Shown here piece after piece: positions 1-4,975 of a stretch of 5,006 nt of DNA; position 1 is the first letter of the stretch; the number at the start of each line of letters is the position of its first letter. Where the stretch lies: contig DNGI01000497.1 of the NCBI GenBank assembly GCA_003486645.1, positions 1 to 5,006 on the forward strand, written 5' to 3'. The notes below the pieces were generated by a model. It saw only the letters and a program-made list of their open reading frames with translations, made no database searches and was not told the DNA's origin. The stretch is from Cyanobacteria bacterium UBA11370. Its GTDB lineage: Bacteria > Cyanobacteriota > Cyanobacteriia > Cyanobacteriales > Coleofasciculaceae. The position numbers and the translations under genes were made by a program.

Positions 1-28
1 AACCACCAACCACCAACCAACAAATCAC
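1..28. repeat. End of a heptanucleotide tandem repeat (STRR-like)
   Basis: The window opens inside a 7-base tandem repeat: two units of AACCACC, then AACCAAC and a decayed AAATCAC. Short tandemly repeated heptamers of this kind are common between genes in cyanobacteria. Only the right end is visible, so the copy number is unknown. Confidence 0.6.
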
Positions 29-99
29 AAATGTGGTGTCGCTCAGTGGCATGATATTCATATTGGAGCGACTCGAACTAGAGCAGCCAGCTAATCATT

Positions 100-268
100 A
101 TGGGGTTTGCAGACCTGTCGATAGCAGAAATTGCCGCTAAGTATGACCTTTCCATTGAGGTTGGGAATTCTTGGCAAAACTCACTAAACTCGTTGGGTTC
201 TAGAGGATGCTAAGGCAATTATTTCTAAAATTTTGCCCGAAAGACAGGGTGCAGCTCTACCAGAGTAG
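100..268 (+). pseudogene. Decayed remnant of a small conserved protein gene
   Basis: No intact gene is present, but protein-like sequence continues across two frames. From the ATG at 100 one frame reads MGFADLSIAEIAAKYDLSIE. A second frame, starting about 163, reads LGILGKTH, a stop, then TRWVLEDAKAIISKILPERQ and ends at the TAG at 266-268. Together they resemble a small cyanobacterial protein of helical type, with an 'IAxxYxLxxEE' helix followed by LGI and an LEDAKAII helix. About eight residues seem to be missing at the junction, and there is one in-frame stop. I recall similar sequences as short uncharacterised cyanobacterial proteins, somewhat like the N-terminal helical domain of IF-2, but I cannot name the family. 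The remnant ends about 150 bases before psbV. The alternative is chance coding-like sequence, which I think less likely given the LEDAKAIISKIL stretch. Confidence 0.5.
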
Positions 269-406
269 GGGAGGTGAAAGAGAGTTAAAGATTTGTGGGT
301 AAAGTTATCAAACCCTTTTTGAAGATACCCACTCCTACTATGCAGTGGCAACGCATAGAGCTAGTCGGTTTATGCCACAGTTTTAACGGGTTTAATCACG
401 TTTTAT

Positions 407-410
407 GGAG
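407..410 (+). promoter_or_regulatory. Candidate ribosome binding site of psbV
   Basis: GGAG lies 11 bases upstream of the ATG at 422. The spacing is slightly long, but it is the only purine-rich match near the start and supports that start codon. I found no convincing -35/-10 pair in 269-400, so the psbV promoter is not identified. Confidence 0.4.
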
Positions 411-421
411 CAGAACTAAGA

Positions 422-910
422 ATGAAGCGATTGATCTTGCTTGTTGTAGCCAGCCTATTATTTGTCTTTCAAATGGCAGTTGGAGGTGCAACAGCACTTG
501 AACTTGATGCCGCCACCCGCACGGTGAAAGCTAATGAAGCAGGGGATACCGTTACCCTTAGCCTTAAACAAGTCGCAGAAGGCAAAAAACTTTTTCAATT
601 TGCCTGCGCTCAATGTCATGCTGGGGGTGTAACGAAGACGGATTTTAATGTCGGTCTTGGCCCAAATGACCTAGCCGGGGCAACACCCCCACGGGACAAT
701 ATTGTGGCTCTAGTGGATTATATGAAAAATCCCACGACCTATGACGGAGAAACTGAAATTAGTGAACTCCACCCTAGCACGAAGAGTGCTGATATTTTCA
801 CCGAGATGCGGAATCTCACTGACGATGACTTGGAAGTAATCGCAGGTCATATTCTCCTTCAACCTAAAGTTCTGGGCGAACAATGGGGCGGTGGTAAATC
901 TACGCGCTAA
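422..910 (+). CDS. psbV: Photosystem II cytochrome c550 (PsbV), extrinsic subunit
   Basis: This is the precursor of cytochrome c550, a lumenal extrinsic subunit of photosystem II that stabilises the Mn4CaO5 cluster and its calcium and chloride needs. Residues 1-25 form a signal peptide (Lys-Arg, a hydrophobic core, cleavage after A-T-A), leaving a mature protein of 137 residues beginning LELD, the normal size. The heme c site is CAQCH at residues 62-66: C62 and C65 bind heme covalently and H66 is the first axial ligand. H117, in ELHPS, sits 51 residues later and matches the second ligand, mature His92 of the characterised protein. Other family blocks are ATPPRDNI (87-94), a VDYMKNPTTYDGE block (98-110), SADIF, MRNLTDDDL and AGHIL. 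The C-terminus is odd: GGGK is followed by STR, whereas the family normally ends in K-V/I-Y-Y. A one-base loss in the AAA at 896-898 would explain this. psbV2 lies 172 bases downstream on the same strand. Confidence 0.96.
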   Translation: MKRLILLVVASLLFVFQMAVGGATALELDAATRTVKANEAGDTVTLSLKQVAEGKKLFQFACAQCHAGGVTKTDFNVGLGPNDLAGATPPRDNIVALVDYMKNPTTYDGETEISELHPSTKSADIFTEMRNLTDDDLEVIAGHILLQPKVLGEQWGGGKSTR

Positions 911-912
911 AC

Positions 913-1001
913 ACTCCTGATGTCTAGCAACGGATTTGGCTACAAGACCAGACCCTTTAGAGCTTATCTATAGTAAAGGGGCAGGAGTAGAGGGTTTTTT
1001 T
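913..1001 (+). terminator. Candidate factor-independent terminator after psbV
   Basis: CCCTTTA (953-959) pairs with TAAAGGG (974-980). Outside it, ACTCCTG (913-919) pairs with CAGGAGT (982-988), giving a nested stem. A run of seven T follows at 995-1001. The T run is not flush with either stem; an alternative pairing of ACCCT (952-956) with AGGGT (991-995) would place it directly after the hairpin. The signal suggests psbV is mainly transcribed separately from psbV2, though read-through is possible. Confidence 0.45.
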
Positions 1002-1059
1002 GTTAGCAATCGAGGTTCATCGTGTTAATTGATAAACTCCCTGCTATGCCCCTTCTCGT

Positions 1060-1074
1060 TGATAATCATTAAAA
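1060..1074 (+). promoter_or_regulatory. Weak Fur/Zur-box-like sequence before psbV2
   Basis: TGATAAT-C-ATTAAAA matches the 7-1-7 layout TGATAAT-N-ATTATCA known for cyanobacterial Zur-type sites. The left half is perfect and the right half matches 5 of 7. It ends 8 bases before the psbV2 ATG, and its GATAAT could also serve as a -10 element, though no -35 is seen at the right distance. AT-rich sequence makes chance matches easy. Confidence 0.25.
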
Positions 1075-1082
1075 AATACTAA

Positions 1083-1577
1083 ATGGTACGTCGATTTTTC
1101 TCAATTCGTGGTTTGTGGGCAGTTGCTCTCGTCTGCCTAATCACCTTTACGATCAGTTCACCTGCTTATGCCGCGATCGATAGTTATGTCAGGCGTTATC
1201 TTAAGGTAACGGAACCCGTTGCTCTTGAGTTGGATAAGCAAGGTAATACCAAGGAATTCTCCGCTGAGGATCTCTCGGCAGGAAAGGAACTATTTGAAAC
1301 CCATTGTTTAAATTGCCATGTTGGCGGAGCAACTTTACCTAACCCAACCGAGTCTTTAGCGTTAGAGACATTAGCGGGTGCAACACCTCCCCGCGATACA
1401 GTCAATGGTTTAGTCACCTTCTTAAGGCAACCCATGACTTACGACGGTACGGAAGAAAGCTATTGGTGTCGTCAAGTCCCAGAAACATGGATGCCTCAAG
1501 AGCAAATCGAAAAGTTAGCCGCATTTGTACTTAGAGCCGCCCAAAAAGCCCCAGGATGGGGAACTGATAGTTTTTGA
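1083..1577 (+). CDS. psbV2: PsbV2, cytochrome c550-like protein with predicted His/Cys heme ligation
   Basis: A paralogue of PsbV and a predicted lumenal c-type cytochrome of unsettled function. The signal peptide covers residues 1-30 (VRR, a hydrophobic core at 11-26, cleavage after SSPAYA). The heme site is CLNCH at 75-79, with H79 the first axial ligand. It shares ATPPRD (100-105), a 'QPMTYDG' match to 'NPTTYDG' of PsbV, and a terminal Gly-Trp-Gly. Where PsbV has His117, this protein has C129 in the motif YWCRQ, 50 residues after H79. The thermophilic PsbV2 studied by structure also has Cys as the sixth ligand at this spacing, so His/Cys coordination is expected. The segment that in PsbV follows the second ligand (SADIF...MRNLT) is replaced by VPETWMPQEQIEKLAAFVL. 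The start is supported by the signal peptide; no Shine-Dalgarno sequence is visible in the AT-rich leader. In Thermosynechococcus petJ follows psbV2; here repeats follow instead. Confidence 0.88.
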   Translation: MVRRFFSIRGLWAVALVCLITFTISSPAYAAIDSYVRRYLKVTEPVALELDKQGNTKEFSAEDLSAGKELFETHCLNCHVGGATLPNPTESLALETLAGATPPRDTVNGLVTFLRQPMTYDGTEESYWCRQVPETWMPQEQIEKLAAFVLRAAQKAPGWGTDSF

Positions 1578-1741
1578 GAGTTTTGAGTTTTGAGCGTGTC
1601 GGTATTCGGAACCTTTTCCGAATAAGGAGACGCGCCCCCTAGGGGTTTTGAATTACTATAAAGAGTGTCTGCATGAATAGGCTTTTAAGTAAACCTCATA
1701 CTCTCTCACGGAAAATTCAGCTCTTAAAACTCAAAACTCTC
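1576..1741. repeat. 166-bp palindromic repeat element abutting psbV2
   Basis: A 19-base inverted repeat bounds this stretch. The left arm (1576-1594, GAGAGTTTTGAGTTTTGAG) overlaps the last two bases of the psbV2 stop codon. The right arm (1723-1741) is its reverse complement with one mismatch, which would be a G-U pair in RNA. The arms themselves contain tandem GAGTTTT units. Inside are a perfect short hairpin (1603-1624) and a CCCCTAGGGG palindrome (1637-1646). No ORF is present. It looks like a non-coding interspersed repeat, and as RNA it could form a large 3' hairpin for the psbV2 transcript. Confidence 0.55.
1603..1624. repeat. Perfect 9-bp hairpin
   Basis: TATTCGGAA (1603-1611), a CCTT loop, then TTCCGAATA (1616-1624). 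It lies 26 bases after the psbV2 stop. No T run follows (AAGGAGACGCG), so it is not a standard terminator. It may protect the mRNA 3' end or simply be part of the surrounding repeat. Confidence 0.55.
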
Positions 1742-1746
1742 TAAAT

Positions 1747-1775
1747 TTGAGAAGTTCTTCAAAGAACCTGATACT
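1747..1775 (+). promoter_or_regulatory. Possible promoter for the 509-residue protein gene
   Basis: TTGAGA (1747-1752) and GATACT (1770-1775) are 17 bases apart, 5 of 6 and 4 of 6 matches to sigma-70 consensus. A small dyad, GTTCTT-CA-AAGAAC (1754-1767), fills the spacer. A perfect TATAAT also lies at 1785-1790 but has no -35 at a suitable distance. The choice between them is open. Confidence 0.3.
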
Positions 1776-1787
1776 ATTGGAGTTTAT

Positions 1788-1841
1788 AATTTTGAATTCT
1801 GTTAGCGTAGCGGGGCGTAGCCCATTTTAAATTTTGAATTC
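1788..1841. repeat. GC-rich interspersed repeat core between 12-base direct repeats
   Basis: AATTTTGAATTC occurs at 1788-1799 and again at 1830-1841, 42 bases apart. Between them lies GTTAGCGTAGCGGGGCGTAG, which contains GCGTAGC twice (1805-1811 and 1815-1821). GCGTAGC-type repeats of this sort are familiar from cyanobacterial intergenic DNA. The direct repeats could be target duplication or part of the repeat itself. Confidence 0.45.
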
Positions 1842-1858
1842 CTTCAACCTCTGGTCAG

Positions 1859-3388
1859 ATGAAAACCATGGCAACGGCTACTCCGGTTGAGCGCGATTCG
1901 GATACTCCCAGTCCACCCGACTCTCTAACAGCAGAACCTACTGAGAGCAAGTCGGTAGATACAGAGTCTACCCCAATCTCTGAGTCCTCAGCTACTGAGG
2001 AAGATTCGTCTCACCCTTGGGATCAGCCAATTCCTGAGTCAGAGGTAACACCGGAAGATTCCTTTGAGGAGAAGCCAGCACCGCCGAAAACCCAATGGAA
2101 AGCCTCTCTATTACCCTTGCTGGTAGCAGCGACAGGGTTAGGTGTGGTTGTTTTCTGTAGTACTCTATACTTTCTAACCCGCCCTTGTGTTATTGGTAAA
2201 TGTAGCATCATTCCTGAAGCTGAGAAATTAACTCAAAAGTCAACGCAAACCCTGCAAAAGCCGGAATCGGGCAAAGCCGTTCTAGAGGCACAAGCGGAGT
2301 TACAACAGGCAATAGGATTACTCGAAACCATTCCGCCTTGGTCGAGCCATCGCACTCAAGCTCAAGAACTGATACAAACCTATCAAGCTCAAGCAGAAAC
2401 CGTTGATGAGATTGTCAACGCCTTGAAGACGGCAGCAAGAGCGGGGTATGAAAGTCAAAATCCGCCTCATTCAGTGTCCGAGTGGATTGAAATTCAAGCG
2501 TTGTGGCGAGAAGCGATCGCCCAACTTGAACAGTTACCCACCGATAGCAAGTTCCATCCCCTCGCTCAACAAAAAATTAAAGCGTATAAAACAAATTTAG
2601 CCGAAATTAATCAGCGACTGCTCAAAGAGCGACAGTCCCAAGGAAGTCTCGAAGCGGCTAAACAAGCCGCTCAAATGGCGGAAGCACGTCAAGGAATCGC
2701 CCAATCCCTCCCAGACTGGCAAATTGCTCATGCCACTTGGCAAACGGCAATGAAACGTTTAAGGGAGATTCCCCAAGGCACAACCGCCTACCAAGAAGCA
2801 CAGCAGTTATCCGCGCTGTATCTACCTAAACTCGCCAAAGCCCGCGATCGCAAAACCCAAGAGCAAATTGCCGCTAATGCCTACAATCAAGGAGTACGTC
2901 TGGCTCAACTCGCTACAGATGCTCAAGCCGAGAATCAATGGTCAGCGGCTTTAGTTCACTGGCGCAATGCGTTAACCTATGCAAAGCAGGTTCCCAGTAA
3001 TACTTATTATTACGGCAAGGCACAAGCACTGGTTAAGCCCTATCAAGATGCACTCAGACAAGCTCAATCCCAGTTACAAATAGCGGTTAAAGTACAACAA
3101 GCTCGTAGCGATCTTAATCAAACCTGTTCGGGGAAAATCCAAGTTTGTAGCTATACGATTGACAAAAAAGTGATTAAAGTCCGGCTGACACCTGCTTATG
3201 TCCAAACGATTAGACAACGGGCAAATAGCGCTCAAGCCAAGGGAGAGTCACAGGTTCATGCGGGTATTGTTAATCATATTTTAACGTTAGAAAAAGCCCT
3301 GAAAGTGATTAGTAATAATGCGGCAATTCCGTTGGAACTCTATTCAGCCGATGGTGTTTTGATTCAGACTCATACTCCGATTCAGTGA
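1859..3388 (+). CDS. Single-pass membrane protein with four helical repeats, function unknown
   Basis: I do not recognise a characterised family. Residues 1-76 are disordered in character, rich in Ser, Thr, Glu, Asp and Pro. One transmembrane segment spans about 83-107 (LLPLLV to LYFLT), followed at once by a cysteine pair, C110 and C115. From about 124 to 405 the protein is Ala/Gln-rich helix with four repeats. Copies 2-4 obey W-x6-W-x10-P-x8-A-Q-x5-Y; copy 1 lacks the tryptophans but keeps P, AQ and Tyr. Key prolines are P159, P227, P305 and P379, and the closing tyrosines Y175, Y243, Y321 and Y395. A separate C-terminal part (about 410-509) has a second cysteine pair (C423, C430) in a beta-like CSGKIQVCSYTI stretch. 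The repeats resemble TPR-like hairpins and probably lie outside the cytoplasm, where the cysteine pairs could form disulfides; topology is inferred. The first Met is the earliest after an in-frame TGA at 1835-1837; M4 is an alternative start. No Shine-Dalgarno sequence is visible. Confidence 0.85.
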   Translation: MKTMATATPVERDSDTPSPPDSLTAEPTESKSVDTESTPISESSATEEDSSHPWDQPIPESEVTPEDSFEEKPAPPKTQWKASLLPLLVAATGLGVVVFCSTLYFLTRPCVIGKCSIIPEAEKLTQKSTQTLQKPESGKAVLEAQAELQQAIGLLETIPPWSSHRTQAQELIQTYQAQAETVDEIVNALKTAARAGYESQNPPHSVSEWIEIQALWREAIAQLEQLPTDSKFHPLAQQKIKAYKTNLAEINQRLLKERQSQGSLEAAKQAAQMAEARQGIAQSLPDWQIAHATWQTAMKRLREIPQGTTAYQEAQQLSALYLPKLAKARDRKTQEQIAANAYNQGVRLAQLATDAQAENQWSAALVHWRNALTYAKQVPSNTYYYGKAQALVKPYQDALRQAQSQLQIAVKVQQARSDLNQTCSGKIQVCSYTIDKKVIKVRLTPAYVQTIRQRANSAQAKGESQVHAGIVNHILTLEKALKVISNNAAIPLELYSADGVLIQTHTPIQ

Positions 3389-3393
3389 GGGAA

Positions 3394-3401
3394 GCGATCG
3401 C
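3394..3401. repeat. HIP1 octamer
   Basis: GCGATCGC lies 5 bases after the stop of the 509-residue gene. HIP1 is the highly iterated palindrome of cyanobacterial genomes. Three more copies lie in coding sequence (2513-2520, 2844-2851, 4523-4530) and one more between genes (3827-3834). Five in 5 kb is far above chance, about one per 65 kb for random sequence. CTTTT follows, but the palindrome has no loop, so I do not call a terminator. Confidence 0.9.
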
Positions 3402-3599
3402 TCTTTTGATTGGTAGTAATATTGATTACTCTCAGCATGGCATTGGAGCGGGTATAAAGTGAGCTTGGGTCTTAAGCTGTCATGCATTTAATTTGTATAT
3501 CCTCACACCCCACATCCCACACCCTTTTCAAAAATTTCAATGTCCAATTTAAATGCGTCTTAGCTTATTTAGGGTTGCAATGGGTTTAAGTTCTGCAAG
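3402..3599. other. Intergenic stretch without a gene
   Basis: I see no coding sequence on either strand. It contains a 6-bp stem, AGTAAT-ATTG-ATTACT (3415-3430), with no T run, and a C-rich CACACC-type tract at about 3501-3524 that recurs near both ends of znuA. A TTGCA/TGCAA pair (3575-3579, 3594-3598) lies just before the znuA -35 element. Confidence 0.5.
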
Positions 3600-3628
3600 T
3601 TGACTTTTTGTATGAGAACAATTATCAT
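3600..3628 (+). promoter_or_regulatory. Candidate sigma-70 type promoter of znuA
   Basis: TTGACT (3600-3605) and TATCAT (3623-3628) are each 5 of 6 to consensus, with the ideal 17-base spacer. Transcription would start near 3635, giving a leader of about 225 bases. The -10 element lies almost wholly inside the Zur-like operator at 3613-3627, the geometry expected for direct repression. Confidence 0.6.
3613..3627. promoter_or_regulatory. Candidate Zur operator for znuA
   Basis: TGAGAAC-A-ATTATCA fits the 7-1-7 dyad TGATAAT-N-ATTATCA known for cyanobacterial Zur sites: the right half is perfect and the left half matches 5 of 7. Zur is the zinc-responsive Fur-family repressor of zinc uptake genes. 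The site covers the spacer and -10 of the only good promoter before znuA, so with zinc present it would block transcription. The match is from memory of the consensus, and a Fur site would look similar. Confidence 0.6.
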
Positions 3629-3630
3629 TC

Positions 3631-3664
3631 TTGTTGAACAAACGTTGTGAGAATGTTCTGAACA
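3631..3664. repeat. Two 11-bp perfect palindromes next to the znuA start site
   Basis: TTGTTGAACAA (3631-3641) and TGTTCTGAACA (3654-3664) are each 5-1-5 perfect dyads with centres 23 bases apart, about two helical turns. They share TGAACAA in direct orientation. They begin at the predicted start site and run almost up to the MITE. They could be a binding site for a second regulator or simple AT-rich coincidence. Confidence 0.35.
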
Positions 3665-3666
3665 AC

Positions 3667-3790
3667 AGGACTTACGCAAGTGTCACAATAAAATCAACTT
3701 GTAGGGTGCGTCAGACCAAGATATTTATCGAGATAATCAGGGTTTGATGGTCTGACGCACCCTACTATATGTGCCAGTTGCGTAAGTCCT
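3667..3790. mobile_element. 124-bp MITE-like element in the znuA leader
   Basis: The ends are 20-base terminal inverted repeats (3667-3686 and 3771-3790) matching at 18 of 20, with the outer 13 bases perfect (AGGACTTACGCAA). An inner perfect 18-bp inverted repeat, GTAGGGTGCGTCAGACCA (3701-3718) with its complement at 3748-3765, encloses a 29-base loop. There is no ORF, so movement would need a transposase elsewhere. I recognise the GGACTTACGCA end and the TAGGGTGCGTCAG core as frequent cyanobacterial repeats but cannot assign the parent IS family. No flush target duplication is visible; AACAA occurs near both ends (3661-3665 and 3792-3796). It sits between the znuA promoter and the start codon. 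Confidence 0.8.
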
Positions 3791-3826
3791 AAACAAATTA
3801 AAGCACTAAGCCTTAAGTCAACATCT

Positions 3827-3834
3827 GCGATCGC
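3827..3834. repeat. HIP1 octamer before znuA
   Basis: GCGATCGC, 25 bases upstream of the znuA ATG. The sequence between it and the start codon is C-rich and pyrimidine-rich and has no Shine-Dalgarno match. Confidence 0.9.
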
Positions 3835-3859
3835 TTTCCTCCCCTCCCACCCTAAGACT

Positions 3860-4975
3860 ATGTACGGTCAGTCTTCCCCCACTCCCCACTCCAAAATTCT
3901 CTACCTATTGACTTTAGGTATAATATCTGCTATTGGACTGGGTAGTTGCACCCCAAGCCAAACGGAACCCAGACGTTCTACCTCGCCACCGAATCAAACA
4001 ACTCCAGCGACAAACGCTGAGTTGAAAATAGTCACCGCCACACTACCCATTACAAATTTCACAAAGGCAGTAGCAGGAAACCAAGCAGAAGTCACCTACC
4101 TACTTCCAACCAATATTAGCCCCCACGAGTACCAAGCAAAACCAGAGGATGCACGTACCCTAGCTCAAGCTAACGTGTTAGTTAAAAATGGTTTGGGAAT
4201 GGAAGAGTATCTTGATCGCTTAATCGCTAATGCCAATAACCCAAACCTAACAGTTATTGATACAAGTAAAGATATTGAAATTATTGCTAACGAGCAGACT
4301 GAAACTCACAACCATAGTGAAGAAAAATCCGCAGAAAATAGTGAATTACACGAACATGAACGAGAATTTAATCCTCATATTTGGCTTGATCCACAACGCG
4401 CAATCCAGCAAGTTGAAAACATCCGGGATGGTTTAATTGCGGCGAATCCCCAAGGGAAAGAAACCTATACAGCAAACGCTGCCGCTTATATTAACAAACT
4501 CAAAGCCCTAGATGGGGAAATAGCGATCGCACTCAAACCCTATGCAGATAAAACCTTTGTTACCTATCACGACTTTGCCACTTACTTTGCCCAACGTTAT
4601 AACCTAAAAGCCGAATTTTTAGTAGGAGTACCCGAAGAAAATCCCTCCCCGTTGGATGTAAAACGGGTCATTGATACAACGAAAAACTCCGACCTCAAAA
4701 CACTTTTAACCGAACCCCAAGTAGCAGGAAATCCCTTTGAGGCATTAGCCAAAGACCTAAACATACAGGTCAGCAACTTTGATCCCATGGAGACAAGTAA
4801 ACCGGAAGGGATAGAACCCGATTACTACTTCACCATCATGCGCCAGAACCTCAAAAACCTCCAAACCGCCTTTGGATCTAACTCTACTCAATCACACCTA
4901 CCATCGTGGTTTCCAACAACCCCCTCTATTTTCCAACTAAACACCCCTACACTATCCCTCACAACAAATGAATAA
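3860..4975 (+). CDS. znuA: Zinc ABC transporter substrate-binding lipoprotein ZnuA
   Basis: The periplasmic receptor that captures Zn2+ and passes it to the ZnuB permease, powered by ZnuC. The lipoprotein signal has a hydrophobic core at residues 13-28 and a lipobox LGSC with the lipidated C30, followed by a Ser/Thr/Pro linker (31-52). The cluster A-I fold starts at ELKIVTATLPI (54-64). Metal ligands by family alignment are H89 (SPHEY), H173 (NPHIWLDP), H237 (YHDFATYF) and D308 (FDPME). The third histidine, where manganese binders have Glu, points to zinc. A His/Glu-rich loop at 148-168 (H150, H152, H164, H166) is the usual flexible zinc loop. TEPQ (284-287) is also typical. The last 30 or so residues after LKNLQTAFG are a Ser/Thr/Pro tail not usual in the family. 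The first ten residues (MYGQSSPTPH) come partly from a C-rich repeat, and no Shine-Dalgarno sequence precedes the ATG, so the start is less sure than the identity; no other ATG precedes the lipobox. Confidence 0.94.
   Translation: MYGQSSPTPHSKILYLLTLGIISAIGLGSCTPSQTEPRRSTSPPNQTTPATNAELKIVTATLPITNFTKAVAGNQAEVTYLLPTNISPHEYQAKPEDARTLAQANVLVKNGLGMEEYLDRLIANANNPNLTVIDTSKDIEIIANEQTETHNHSEEKSAENSELHEHEREFNPHIWLDPQRAIQQVENIRDGLIAANPQGKETYTANAAAYINKLKALDGEIAIALKPYADKTFVTYHDFATYFAQRYNLKAEFLVGVPEENPSPLDVKRVIDTTKNSDLKTLLTEPQVAGNPFEALAKDLNIQVSNFDPMETSKPEGIEPDYYFTIMRQNLKNLQTAFGSNSTQSHLPSWFPTTPSIFQLNTPTLSLTTNE

Noticed and set aside
51..140. A 29-codon ORF (starting MIFILERLELEQPAN) in the left intergenic region
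   Set aside because: It is short, has no ribosome binding site and overlaps the better-supported pseudogene remnant.
295..501. A 68-codon + strand ORF before and across the psbV start
   Set aside because: It overlaps the psbV signal peptide in another frame, and its translation has no domain-like character.
1196..1435. A 79-codon - strand ORF inside psbV2
   Set aside because: It lies wholly antisense to a well-supported gene and shows no motif.
2023..2211. A 62-codon - strand ORF over the N-terminal and membrane part of the 509-residue gene
   Set aside because: It is antisense to a real gene and its content mirrors that gene's low-complexity composition.
3394..3408. HIP1 plus CTTTT as a terminator of the 509-residue gene
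   Set aside because: The 8-base palindrome cannot form a hairpin with a loop of adequate stem length, and the T run is only four bases.
3667..3790. Reading the nested inverted repeats as a terminator, riboswitch or CRISPR repeat
   Set aside because: There is no T run, no aptamer pattern I know and no regularly spaced direct repeats; terminal and inner inverted repeats fit a MITE better.
4597..4788. A 63-codon - strand ORF inside znuA
   Set aside because: It is antisense to conserved ZnuA motifs and has no recognisable features of its own.
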